Below are positions 24,587-34,500 of a stretch of DNA of 64,000 nucleotides, in pieces. Every line of letters begins with the position of its first letter. Within the stretch, counting starts at the first letter, position 1. The notes beneath the pieces were generated by a model. The model was not told the DNA's origin. It was given only the letters and a program-made list of their open reading frames with translations, and did not search any database. The stretch is from Akkermansiaceae bacterium UBA6138 (lineage in GTDB: Bacteria; Verrucomicrobiota; Verrucomicrobiia; Verrucomicrobiales; DEV007): the NCBI GenBank assembly GCA_002422425.1, contig DIVG01000066.1, positions 7,227 to 71,226 on the forward strand. The letters are read 5' to 3'. The position numbers and the translations under genes were made by a program.

Positions 24587-25180
24587 TCAGGGTGCCGGTG
24601 CCGGTGCCGTGAAGGACTGCCCCATCTTCACGACATTAGTCTGGTAGGTTTCGATCATCCGGCGATTGTTTTCATCGTCCCAGTCAAAGGTTTCAGCCAG
24701 CCCCCCGACAGCCGAAACTTCGATGACGACGGGGCGAATGAGGAAGTTTTTGCTCGTCCCTCCGTCAAAGCTGTAGCCGTCAAAAGCGGTCCCGCCGACA
24801 CTTTCAGGCATGCGCCCGCCGACCGCTTTCGGCACCGAGACTCTCGCCGAGTAAATATGGTCGAAAGCCCCCTTCTGCCTTGCCGCCTCGACCGAGCCCT
24901 GATTTCTGCTGTCACTCAGTTCCTCGCCCTGTCCATCATAAAAGATTTCCATGCCCTGGAAGGTGTCGAGGGCTTCAAAATTCGCCATCTGCAACTCGCT
25001 CATGATCTGCTGGTGGATGCGACCCATGATCGCCTTGTCCCCCGCCTCTTTCATCGTGTTCATGCCCTGGGGGATTAATCCCATCAGGGCCATGAGGGCG
25101 ATCGCAGCGATCGCCATGGCGATCGTCACCTCGATCAAACTGAAACCGTCTGCCTTCCCGGCTGTGCTGTTTATTTTCAT
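24587..25180 (-). CDS. Verru_Chthon cassette protein B (pseudopilin-like)
   Basis: This encodes 197 residues with the prepilin motif DGFSLIEVTIAMAIAAIALM near the N-terminus, followed by the conserved MGLIPQGMNTMKEAGD stretch characteristic of cassette protein B, and GRIHQQIMSELQMANF. The C-terminus is Pro/Ala rich. It lies between cassette A and C in the fixed order. The GspI/PilV-like architecture suggests a minor pilin role; no function has been demonstrated for the family. Confidence 0.9.
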   Translation of the reverse strand: MKINSTAGKADGFSLIEVTIAMAIAAIALMALMGLIPQGMNTMKEAGDKAIMGRIHQQIMSELQMANFEALDTFQGMEIFYDGQGEELSDSRNQGSVEAARQKGAFDHIYSARVSVPKAVGGRMPESVGGTAFDGYSFDGGTSKNFLIRPVVIEVSAVGGLAETFDWDDENNRRMIETYQTNVVKMGQSFTAPAPAP

Positions 25181-25213
25181 CTTATCTGTCTTTCTACCCT
25201 GGAGGAAACGGCA

Positions 25214-28200
25214 TCAGGGGGCGAAACGCCGCGGGTTGATGACCCGGTAGTTGTAAAATTCGTCGATCGAGAGCTCGTTCCTGGTCGCGAAGTCCGGGAT
25301 GTCTTTGTCGTTCGGGTTCACGTAGCGCTCCACGATCGATGATCCCCGGTATTCCGCCTGCACCGTATCAATCGAAGGCCGCCATTCGGCGTAGTCCGAA
25401 GGATTGTCGCGGCGGGACTGCTGCAGGACCTGTGCCCGGTAATGGACGAGGAAGGTGTTTGACTTGGTCGTGAGCCGGGTCTGAATATTGGTGTAGGGAC
25501 GCTCCCGCGAGTTGTCGCCCACGAGCGAGTGATCGCGCCAGTATTTGCCGTTCTGCATTTGCGCGAGCGTGGGAGTGTAGCTGTTGATCCGACCTTTATT
25601 CCCGAGGTTGAGCCTCGTCGAGACTTCCTCCGGGATCAGGTGAATCTCACAGATCTCGGTGGCGGACTTGAAAAGCCCTTTGCCGCTGGCGAACCGGGTA
25701 TCGAACTGCTCGAGCGTTTTGTCCTCCACGATGGCCGTTCGAAGACGCTTCCCCTGAAGCGCTCCGCCGTAGGGATTATCGCGCCAGTGATAGCCGCGCC
25801 CCCGACCATGATCGTGCTTGTAGCTGTGGTGCCACTCGTTCGGCACGCAGAGCATGAATTCCGAGCGGAAGACACCCCGCAGGGCGGTGTCCCGATGCAC
25901 ATGGAGGAAGGGAACGATCTGGTAATTCATGTTCACCTTCCCGGCCGTCGAGAGAGGCTCGCTGATCGCGTAGGGCTCCACCACCGGCATCCAGAAAAGA
26001 TCCATGAGGAGGTGATCCGGGGGCGACTCGGCTCCCGGGTGGGTCGTGTAACCGTTCCCCACCGTATTCGGGCGGAAGAGCAGGGTCTGCCAGGGTTTGG
26101 GAGTGCTCTGACCGAGCGCGGTCGGGAGAGAGCCGAACATCCCCGGGCCCGAGACGAGTCGGTTCGGTGAGAAATAAGCGGGACCTCCGGCCTCGGCGAG
26201 GTCGGGATTGCTGAAGTAGGGAAAGTCCCCGTAGTTCCGCTGCCGCTCCCAGTAATCCACCACCTCCTGGGTGAAGCGGGTCTTGAGCGCGTGCACGTTC
26301 CCTTCGTCAGGCTTATTGATATAGGGCCCGTCCAGCATCGTCCCCGCTCCATTATCAAAGTCGCCGTAGAGCTGGACGTCGCGAGACTTGTCCCCTCCGA
26401 AAGGCAGGGGAATGACGTTGCGGTAGGGGGTCCCCTGATTGGTATTGGGCAGATCGGGAATGATGTGGTATTGCCAGTTATTCGCGTTCCCGGGATCATA
26501 ACCATGCAAGGCCTGGCCCACCGAGTTCGTGAGCGAGTGGGCCATCATCTGGCTTCCATACTTGTGATGCTCCCGAAAGACCCCGTCAGACTTGCGAATC
26601 TCCGGCATCGCCGCAGCGATGCGGGCGTCCCCGTGCGGGATCGCCACCGACTGCACGATATCACCCGGCCGGATATAAGTCGAGGCCCCGTCCCAATGGA
26701 GGCACAACAGGCCCATGCGGCCGATGTTACTGAAGTTCGCCGGCAGGTTGCCGGGCCGGCCCGTCCCCGGCCTCCGCGTGGCTTTAGACTGATTGCTGGA
26801 AAGGGGGTTCGCCGGGTCCGCCGTCAGACTCGCAAGCTCCAGGGCATTGTGGGAATCGTGTCCGAGCGAGTTGAACTCGTTGATGTAACCGGACCAGCCG
26901 CTGCTGCTTTGAATGACCGGGGAGGGAACGGAGAAATTCGGAAACTCCATCGTGATCTCCTGGACCAGGTCCTCGACCTTGCTCCCCGGGGCGGTTCCTT
27001 CGGTATGGTCTCCCCCGTTGTAGATCTTGAAGTTGACAGTCCCTCCGCCGAAAGAGGTCGTTGTCGCGCTGACTTTAAAGGGAATCGTGACGAGGTCGTA
27101 GCGATAAGCCTGCGCCACATCCGAGGCCGAATTTTCCCCAAGGCTCCTCCCCTGAACCGCTTTCACCCCGGCCTCGAGCCTGTCGTAACCCTTGTCGAGC
27201 GGCGTGAGACGGGAACGGATCGAAGCGTTCAGAATATCCCCCGCCCCCGGGCCCGCTTTCGACATCTGCCACCAGACATTGCGCGGGTTGCCTGCCGCCG
27301 TCTCCTGAAGGGGCTGACGGCCGCTCATTGTGTAACCGAACGAGAGGAGGCCGCCCCACGACCTCGCACCCCCCTGACGGTGGGGTTTCGCCCAGTTCGT
27401 CGCCCAGATGTAGGTGTTCGCGGGCGACTTCAAGGCACCCTGACCCTCGAATCCGAGGAAACCCACCGAGCCGTCTATCCCGTTAAACGTCATCCCACTC
27501 TCGGCCTTGATATGGACTTCCATGTTCGGGTTGATCGACCCCCACCCGATGCTCGGGGAAAAAAGACTGAAGTGAAAAGCCGCCTGGGCGAGTCGCTCGG
27601 TCGGCTGCAGCCGCATCAGCTCACAGCCGGCCTTGGTGATCTTGCTGCGGTTGAATTTAGTTGCCGTCGGACTGGCGAGGACCGCGTCCCGATAGGCCGG
27701 GTCCAGAAACGCCAACTGCCAGTTCCACTGAGCCTGGTCGAACGCCGCCGCAAACTCGGCGGGATTTTCGGTTTCCAGGGCCACCAGCCAGGACGGCCAC
27801 AGGGCTCTTTCCGCCTCCGTTGGAGTTGCCCCGACCGGCTTTTCCACCCCAACGGGCAGAGGAGGAAGATTGGTGTAAAGGTCACCGCTGGGCGCCTCAA
27901 CAAATCCCGAGCGATTATACTGGGTAACCCCGGGGTAACGCTGATTGGGGACCGGAAAAGGCATCCCGACGCAGGTGACATGAATATTGGCTCCCGAAAG
28001 GGTGAAAAACCGCCCGATCCCCTTGGTCTCGGTGCCCGCGGCATCGATCCGAATCGGCGTGACCTGACCGTGCCCTTTGTGGCCGAAGCCTTTCTCGTTA
28101 AAGTCCCGCGGATTCGTGAAGGTCGGGAAGTTGCTGATGTTGTCCCGCTTGAAGGCCTCGGTGAACTCCTCCGCGTAGAGCGTATCGTCGTGCAGATTGG

Positions 28201-29854
28201 TCGTCCGAATATAATCAAAAATCATCGTGAGGAGCTGGGCAGTGCTCTTTTCGCCGTATTTCTGCGCGAAGCTTTTCCCGTAACCGGGAATACTCCGGTT
28301 CATGAGGGAATAGAGATACTGGTAGAGCTCCCGATTACGCGGGATGTTGTCGTAGTCGTGGGTGGCACTGTCGGCCTTCTCCCGCTTGAAGATATACTCG
28401 TGGCGCGGGTAGGCGGCGTCGGAAGACACGCCCATCGACGCGCAGTAATGGATGAGGCGGTCGAAAGCACTCAGATTTTTCTGATAGGGCTCCGTCTTGA
28501 CCGAGCTCTCGGGGGCGTTGTAGATAGGCCAGATCGCCACTCTCGGCATGTTGAAGAGATTGGTCTCGGGAGCACGGCTGTTCACCGTCACAAAAAATTT
28601 GCTCCGCTCAAGATACTCGCTCAGCTCGTCCGCCGGGATGGGATTACCTCTCGGATCGGGAAACTCGTGGGGCTGACGGTCCGACCGCATGATGACATCG
28701 TCGAGCGAGGGGAAAAGCGGCTCGAAATCGGCAATGAGGCCGTTCATCTCTTTGGGGTCCCTCGTATTAATGATACGGGTGCCCGACTCGGATCCCCCTC
28801 CGACGATTCGCGGGACGACTTTATAAAGCATCTCCATCGCATCGCGGTCATTCACGATATCGAGAACACCGGGAGCGAGAGCGGGGCTCAGGTGAGTCGA
28901 GGCGGGGTGGCCGGGATAACGCTGCCACTCCTTCTGCGCGGGCTGGTGTTTGCCCATGTCCATGTCCATCTCTCCGCCGGCTTTCGGGGTGTCCCAGGCG
29001 AGACCTCCCGCGTGGGTATTCATGTTGAGCTTGGTCGTTTCGTCGTCGGCCCAGAAAGCAAACCGGGCGACCATGGGGTTTTTCTCCGTGGGCACGCCGC
29101 TGCCGCTGATCGCGTTGAATCGGTAGGAGGGACCGCCCGAACCGCCGCCTGACGGCGTGTCACTGAGGACCCCGAGAGTGCCGTCAGCGAGCTGGTAGAT
29201 CCAGCGGACCGGCATCGCGACATGACCGGTCGCCTTCGCGATCCTCGCGGCCTTCTCGCCGATGAGACCGCCGTCACTGAGGACATTCGTGCCCACGTTG
29301 TATCGGAACCCCTCGACCCCGTCCGAGTCATTCCCGAGCGGCTTGGGCCATTTCGGCTCGGTCGAGGCCGCCGGGTGGACAATCGGGTAATAGACCTTTT
29401 CCCCCCGAATGACAGGCTCGTTGAGATCGACAAAACTGTCGGGACGCGAACTCCAGCTCTTGGCATCGTCAAAATCCGCCTTGAACTGAAGCCAGTCAGC
29501 CGTCTTCATGACATCGTCCGAGTAGAGCTTGTAGGCCATCCCCTCGTTCGCCCCGGCCCCGTCATCCCAGGTGCGAATCGCCCCCGGCTGGGAGGCCCAG
29601 GCCCTCGTTGAGCCGACCGTGGTCGCCTCGCGAATCTGCGCGATGACCATATTCACCGCCTGCTCCCCGACCTGCTGGGCCTGAAGCCCGTGCGAATAGG
29701 TGTTCGAGGCCCGGTGTTCACTTGTGGCGAGGGAGAAAAAGGTCAGCACGAGGATGGTGGTGAGGGCCGTCACGGTCAAGACAGTCACCAGCGCGACCCC
29801 TTTTTTATCCTTGGTAAAAAAGCGGGCTGGCTTGAGTTTTTCCGGGAGTTTCAT
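25214..29854 (-). CDS. Verru_Chthon cassette protein A (giant PilX-like protein)
   Basis: This encodes 1546 residues. The N-terminus has a PilX/GspK-like leader: basic KKGVALVTVLTVTALTTILVLTFFSLA with the transmembrane helix at about 18-42, and then HRASNTYSHGLQAQQVGEQAVNMVIAQIREA, a coiled segment typical of the family. The remaining 1450 residues form a large extracytoplasmic region rich in Gly, Asn, Pro and Trp without recognisable catalytic motifs. Recurrent features are WADDETTKLNMNTHAG and an NMNYQIVPFLHVHRDT segment near the C-terminus, both typical of cassette A. It is the first gene of the cassette and is preceded by two inverted repeats. The protein is probably surface or periplasmic. 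Confidence 0.9.
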   Translation of the reverse strand: MKLPEKLKPARFFTKDKKGVALVTVLTVTALTTILVLTFFSLATSEHRASNTYSHGLQAQQVGEQAVNMVIAQIREATTVGSTRAWASQPGAIRTWDDGAGANEGMAYKLYSDDVMKTADWLQFKADFDDAKSWSSRPDSFVDLNEPVIRGEKVYYPIVHPAASTEPKWPKPLGNDSDGVEGFRYNVGTNVLSDGGLIGEKAARIAKATGHVAMPVRWIYQLADGTLGVLSDTPSGGGSGGPSYRFNAISGSGVPTEKNPMVARFAFWADDETTKLNMNTHAGGLAWDTPKAGGEMDMDMGKHQPAQKEWQRYPGHPASTHLSPALAPGVLDIVNDRDAMEMLYKVVPRIVGGGSESGTRIINTRDPKEMNGLIADFEPLFPSLDDVIMRSDRQPHEFPDPRGNPIPADELSEYLERSKFFVTVNSRAPETNLFNMPRVAIWPIYNAPESSVKTEPYQKNLSAFDRLIHYCASMGVSSDAAYPRHEYIFKREKADSATHDYDNIPRNRELYQYLYSLMNRSIPGYGKSFAQKYGEKSTAQLLTMIFDYIRTTNLHDDTLYAEEFTEAFKRDNISNFPTFTNPRDFNEKGFGHKGHGQVTPIRIDAAGTETKGIGRFFTLSGANIHVTCVGMPFPVPNQRYPGVTQYNRSGFVEAPSGDLYTNLPPLPVGVEKPVGATPTEAERALWPSWLVALETENPAEFAAAFDQAQWNWQLAFLDPAYRDAVLASPTATKFNRSKITKAGCELMRLQPTERLAQAAFHFSLFSPSIGWGSINPNMEVHIKAESGMTFNGIDGSVGFLGFEGQGALKSPANTYIWATNWAKPHRQGGARSWGGLLSFGYTMSGRQPLQETAAGNPRNVWWQMSKAGPGAGDILNASIRSRLTPLDKGYDRLEAGVKAVQGRSLGENSASDVAQAYRYDLVTIPFKVSATTTSFGGGTVNFKIYNGGDHTEGTAPGSKVEDLVQEITMEFPNFSVPSPVIQSSSGWSGYINEFNSLGHDSHNALELASLTADPANPLSSNQSKATRRPGTGRPGNLPANFSNIGRMGLLCLHWDGASTYIRPGDIVQSVAIPHGDARIAAAMPEIRKSDGVFREHHKYGSQMMAHSLTNSVGQALHGYDPGNANNWQYHIIPDLPNTNQGTPYRNVIPLPFGGDKSRDVQLYGDFDNGAGTMLDGPYINKPDEGNVHALKTRFTQEVVDYWERQRNYGDFPYFSNPDLAEAGGPAYFSPNRLVSGPGMFGSLPTALGQSTPKPWQTLLFRPNTVGNGYTTHPGAESPPDHLLMDLFWMPVVEPYAISEPLSTAGKVNMNYQIVPFLHVHRDTALRGVFRSEFMLCVPNEWHHSYKHDHGRGRGYHWRDNPYGGALQGKRLRTAIVEDKTLEQFDTRFASGKGLFKSATEICEIHLIPEEVSTRLNLGNKGRINSYTPTLAQMQNGKYWRDHSLVGDNSRERPYTNIQTRLTTKSNTFLVHYRAQVLQQSRRDNPSDYAEWRPSIDTVQAEYRGSSIVERYVNPNDKDIPDFATRNELSIDEFYNYRVINPRRFAP

Positions 29855-30104
29855 GGGCTGGGAGGGGGTGATTTCCAGAAAGAAGAGGCGCTTGTTCGCC
29901 TCGGAAATGTTTTACAATGTAAACTGAAGGAAATACAAAGGCTTTACAAGACTATTTTGCGGGAATGTCGATTTTTTAGTAAATACGATGTATTTACAGG
30001 GCTCCGCCCCCTTCATTCCTCCCTCTGCAGAGACGGGGCCGGGGCGCCTGCAGGCCCGCGCCCTCCCACTTTCCTATCTTCCCACTTTCCCACTTTCCCT
30101 CGCT
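29855..30104. promoter_or_regulatory. Upstream region of the Verru_Chthon cassette with two inverted repeats
   Basis: This AT-richer 250-bp gap lies between the DUF1501 stop and the cassette A start. It contains TTTAC-AAT-GTAAA at 29911-29923 and GTAAATAC-GAT-GTATTTAC at 29979-29997, both perfect inverted repeats with 3-base spacers and related sequence (TTTAC/GTAAA). They lie 57 and 125 bases upstream of the start codon. Tandem operators for a dimeric regulator are plausible. No ORF is supported here. Confidence 0.4.
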
Positions 30105-31388
30105 TCAAGAAAACATCGCGGCGATGGGCGTGCCGTGATCGGTGATGGGGACGGGGCGGGAGCCGACGAAGAGATCTTTCCGCGGATTGATGCCCAGCGC
30201 GGCGTGAATCGTGGCGTGGAAATCAGGGATGGAAACGGGGTTTTCGACAATGGTTTTCGACAGCTCGTCGGTGACTCCGTAGGCACCCGAATGCTTAAGC
30301 CCGCCACCCGCAAGCACGAGGCTGAAGGCGGTGCCCTGGTGCCCGCGTCCGCCGCGCCCGTCATACTCGGGCGGACGACCGAACTCGGTCCCGACGGCGA
30401 TGAGGGTCTTGTCGAGCATGCCCTTGCTCTCAAGATCGGTGACGAGGGCGGAGAGGGCAATGTCAAGCTCCTGAATGAGAAGGTGCTGGTTCTGCTGGCC
30501 TTCGTTGTGGGTATCCCATCCCGTGCCGTTGATGAAGTTGAGGTTGTGTGAAACCTCGATGAAGCGCACTCCCGCCTGGACGAGACGACGCGAGAGCAGG
30601 CAACGTTGCCCGAACTCTCCGCCGTAGAGATGACGCAGATCGGCGGGTTCTTTGGAGAGGTCGAAGTGGCGCATGAAGTCCGGCCCGGCGAGCCGGAGCG
30701 CCTCGCGCTGCGACTCGAGATACTCGCCGGGAAGCGAACCCGCCCCGATCTGCCCGGCAAAGGGCTCGAGGAGCGATTGTCTCCGCGCGGCCCGGGCGGG
30801 ATCGACGTCTTCGGGACGGGAAAATCCGGCCGGCCCGCTCTCGGTATCGGTGAGATAAACAAATCCCGCCTTGGCCCCGAGGAAACCCGGCCCCCGGCTG
30901 ACATTCGGATACCCGATGAGCATGTAGGCCGGCACGTCGGGATTCACCGCCCCCAGTTCGTGGGCGACGATGGAGCCGATCGAGGGGTAGGTATCACTGC
31001 CGCTGATGAGGCGTCCAGTGTGGACGAAATTCGTCGCAAAGGCGTGCTCATCGACGAGGTGGTGGTTCACGGTCCGCACCGCCGTGACCCGGTCGGCGAT
31101 CTTCGCGGTGCGGCTGAGGTGCTCGCAGTAGCGCACCCCCGGCACGATCGTCTCGATGGAGTCATACTCGGACCCGGCGAGCTTCGGATTGGCTTTGGAG
31201 TTACCCTTGCGCTTCGGATCAAAAGTATCAACCTGTGCCATGCCCCCGCCCAACCAGATGAAGATGCAGGACTCGGCCTTGCCCTTCGGAAAATGGACGA
31301 CAGACGACGAGGCGAGCAGCGGCGAGAGACCGAGTGAGGTGCCACCGGCGGCGAAGGCGCTTTGCTTGAGGAATTTTCGACGATTCAT
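30105..31388 (-). CDS. DUF1501 Tat-exported protein
   Basis: This encodes 427 residues starting with the twin-arginine leader MNRRKFLKQSAFAAGG. The DUF1501 fold, related to alkaline phosphatase/sulfatase-like proteins, is indicated by CIFIWLGGGMAQVDTFDPK, HLSRTAKIADRVTAVRTVNH, GTGWDTHNEG and VGTEFGRPPEYDGRGGRGHQG. DUF1501 genes in Planctomycetes and Verrucomicrobia are almost always paired with a PSCyt1/DUF1549/DUF1553 gene, as here immediately upstream (31532-35227). The biochemical role is not established; co-occurrence suggests a periplasmic polysaccharide- or redox-related complex. Confidence 0.93.
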   Translation of the reverse strand: MNRRKFLKQSAFAAGGTSLGLSPLLASSSVVHFPKGKAESCIFIWLGGGMAQVDTFDPKRKGNSKANPKLAGSEYDSIETIVPGVRYCEHLSRTAKIADRVTAVRTVNHHLVDEHAFATNFVHTGRLISGSDTYPSIGSIVAHELGAVNPDVPAYMLIGYPNVSRGPGFLGAKAGFVYLTDTESGPAGFSRPEDVDPARAARRQSLLEPFAGQIGAGSLPGEYLESQREALRLAGPDFMRHFDLSKEPADLRHLYGGEFGQRCLLSRRLVQAGVRFIEVSHNLNFINGTGWDTHNEGQQNQHLLIQELDIALSALVTDLESKGMLDKTLIAVGTEFGRPPEYDGRGGRGHQGTAFSLVLAGGGLKHSGAYGVTDELSKTIVENPVSIPDFHATIHAALGINPRKDLFVGSRPVPITDHGTPIAAMFS

Positions 31389-31406
31389 GGGGGAAGGGAT
31401 TGAGGG

Positions 31407-31500
31407 GGGGGAGGCTGATTCTCTTCTTAATCTTAATCCTTAATCTTAATCGTCTCCGGGGAATGGACGCTGAACGGGGAGTAAGATTATGATTAAGAGT
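31407..31500. repeat. TTAATC-rich short repeats between DUF1501 and PSCyt1 genes
   Basis: This intergenic stretch has tandem CTTAAT-type units at 31424-31450 (four copies of TTAATC or a close variant) and an opposing copy at 31481-31499 (TAAGATTATGATTAAGAG). The two can pair to form an imperfect stem-loop. It could be a terminator for the PSCyt1 gene or an inter-cistronic processing signal. There is no coding potential. Confidence 0.4.
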
Positions 31501-31531
31501 GCCTGAAAGGCGGTAGTATTCTGGTGATTTG

Positions 31532-34500
31532 TTAGCGGGTGTAAATCCACTCGGGCGCATTGAGCATCGCCCAGAGCATGTCCTCCATGCGGAGACGCCA
31601 GTCGGGGGTAAGGGCATTGGTCGGCGGGTCACCGCGGCGGGCGGCGGCCTCTTTCTCCTGGGCGATGGTATTCGCGATGCCGTCGAGGTGATTCGACCAG
31701 CTCACGAATTTTTCGGGAACGCGGGGACCTTTCCTTTCCTCAACGACACGTTCGGCTTCGGGAATGACGCGGGTCTCGTAGCCTTCGCTGAGGAATGTCA
31801 CGTAACGCTCGCGCTCCATCGCGCTGGGTTCACGCGTGAGAAGTCGCATGAAAAGCCGGTCGACGAGTTCACCGGGCGTCTGGTCCTCCATCACAACACG
31901 GGTGATTTCGTGATCATCGCTGAGGCGCGTCAGCCACGTGCCCATGACCCCATTCGCGAGGATGGCGGGCTGTAGCACATTCGGATCGGTCTCGCGCTCG
32001 CTGATGGGATCCTGCCGCGCGCCACGCCAGCCGAAGGTCTCCATGAGGCTCGCGACGGCCTGCACCCGCGGTAGCGAGAGACTGGGGCGGTCGCGCTCGT
32101 TCGAGGTCGAGGCGAGCATCCAGGCGCGCTCGGGCTTGCCGAGGCTGAGGGAATTATCGAGGGCACGGACACTGTCGATGTCGAGACTGACTTCCTCGAG
32201 TTCGAAAGGTTTCCCTGTCGCGCTGAAGAGCGAGTCCACGATCTGCTCGGCGGTGAGGCGGCGCGGTGCCGGCGCGATGTAGAGCGGGCTCGTCTTCGTG
32301 AGCAGCGGATCGACGGCGCGCTGATAGGCGTGCGAGGTGAGAACGAGCTTCGCGACCGCCTTGAGATCGTATCCCGAACGCACCAGTTCGTGACCGAGCC
32401 ATGCCAGCAACTCGGGATGCGAGGGAGCGCCCTTTTCCCAGTCGCCGACGTTCTCGACGAGGCCGCGCCCCATCAGCCTCGCCCAGAGACGGTTCACGAT
32501 GACCTGAGCAAAACGCTGGTTTTCCGGCGCGGTGATGAGCGCGGCGAGGCGGTCACGCGGGTCTTCGGGATGCTCGGCGAGGAGGTCGGCCGCCTCTGCT
32601 TTGACGAACTCGGGGAAGGGCCAGGCCGGCTGCACTTCCGTCCCGGGCGCGAGCGTCACCTCAATAAGCGGAGCCCGCCCCGTCTGGTGAAGACGATCCA
32701 TCGGCACGCTGCTCGACTCGGGCAGCTTGATCATTTCCTCCTTCATCATCGCGGCAAGCTGGAAGAGGTCCTCCTGCTTCGACTTGTGGGCGGGGGCGTC
32801 GTGGCAGCGGGCGCACTTCATCTCGATACCGAGGAAGGCCGAGCTCACGATCATGCCCTTTGCCGCCATGGGGACGTCGTTCTGCGAAGCAGTGCCGAAT
32901 CCGGCGGGCCCGCCGAAGCGCTCGCTCCCCTCCATGCGGATGAGCTCGGTCACAAAGAGATCGACCGGCTTGTTGTCGACGAGTGATTCGTGCAGCCACC
33001 AGCGGAAGGGACCGGTGTTGTTGAGCGTCGGGTTGATGATGTTGGGATTTTCCGCGAGGACATCCTGCCAGTAACCCATCCAATGATCGGCCCAGCGTTC
33101 GTCGGCGAGGAAGCGGTCGATGACGAGTGCCCGACGTTCTTCCGCCGGATCGGCCAGGTATTGCGCGATCTCGGCCTCGCCCGGCGGGACCCCGACGGTG
33201 TCGAGTGAAACGCGGCGGAGGAAGGAGAGATCATCGGCGGGATCGGTCAGTTCGAAGCGATCGACATCGAACTGCGGCCAGACCGCGCCCTCCTCGACCC
33301 AGCGGGTCAGCAGGGCGACTTCCTCTGCGGAAAAGCGATCCCCCTTCGGTGGCATGATGTCGTCACCGGCGTCTTCGCTGATGCGATAGAGCAGCGAGCT
33401 ACCGTCAACATCGCCGGGCACGACCGCAGGACCGTCAGCCTCACCGCCCTCAAGGGCATAGTGAGGCTGATCGAGACGCAGGTCGCCCTTTGCCTTGCCG
33501 CCCTGATGGCAGCTGTAGCATTTCGCCTCGAGGAGAGGCTGGATCTGCTCGAAGTAGTTCACCTTTCCCTCACCGGCCGCCTTTGACTCGGCCTCGACCT
33601 GGACGATGCGATCGGCGATAAAATGATCGATCGCGTTGTTCGCCGGATAACCTGCCGGGAGGGCCGGGACGGCGACTTCTTTCGCAACCGTGAGCCACTT
33701 CTGCGCGGCCTCGCGACGGGTCGCCCAGTAGGCGGCGTGTTCGGCCCGTTTTTCGGCGCGGGCTTCGGCGTTAATCCGATCGAGCCACTCGCGCCGCTCG
33801 CTCTCATAGGCCGCCCAGCCTTCGTCATTGTAGGCAACCTCGCGCTTGCCGGGAGAAAGGAGCGACCAGTGCTCGCTGCCCCCGGGCGAGATCGCGACGA
33901 CGGTCTCGCCGAACTCGGGGCGTCGTTTGCTCTTGCCCGCGACACCGCCCACCATCGTCTCCATGATGACAAAATGCTCGCGTCCGTCGGACTCGAACTC
34001 GCACCAGTTCTCCCGGTTCCCGGGAGGGGCGAAGCGGAAGTCGGGCCCGAGATCGAGATACTCGTCCTGGGACGAGACGACTCCATGACCGCCCGTATCC
34101 CCGCTCGGAAAGTCATTTTCGAGGACCTTCGCCCCGTCGATGTAGAGCCTCGAGGCCCCGCGGCTGCGCAGGAGGAGGCGGTGTTTTCCCTTGGGCAATT
34201 TCACGAGAGCGGTGGCCCGGAAATGGGACGGCATCGCCCGGTCGCCGCGCACGCCGGTCCCGACATACTTCTGCGGCCAATCGAAAAATCCAAAGACATC
34301 CTCGCGATAGATCTCGGTGACCTCAGGTTCCTCGGGCCAGGCATTGACTTCGGGCACGCCTTTCTCGCTGATCTGGATGAGGACCTCACCAGCGGGGACC
34401 ATCTCCTTCGTGACCGGCGGGGGCGGCGGATGGTAGGCATATCGCGACTGCAACTCGTCGGCGGAAAGTGCCTCGCGGTGTATCGTGAGATCGTCGAGCC

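Noticed and set aside
26291..29152. 953-codon open frame on the + strand
   Set aside because: It lies wholly antisense to Verru_Chthon A; the product is Arg/Gly/Val rich with no motif.
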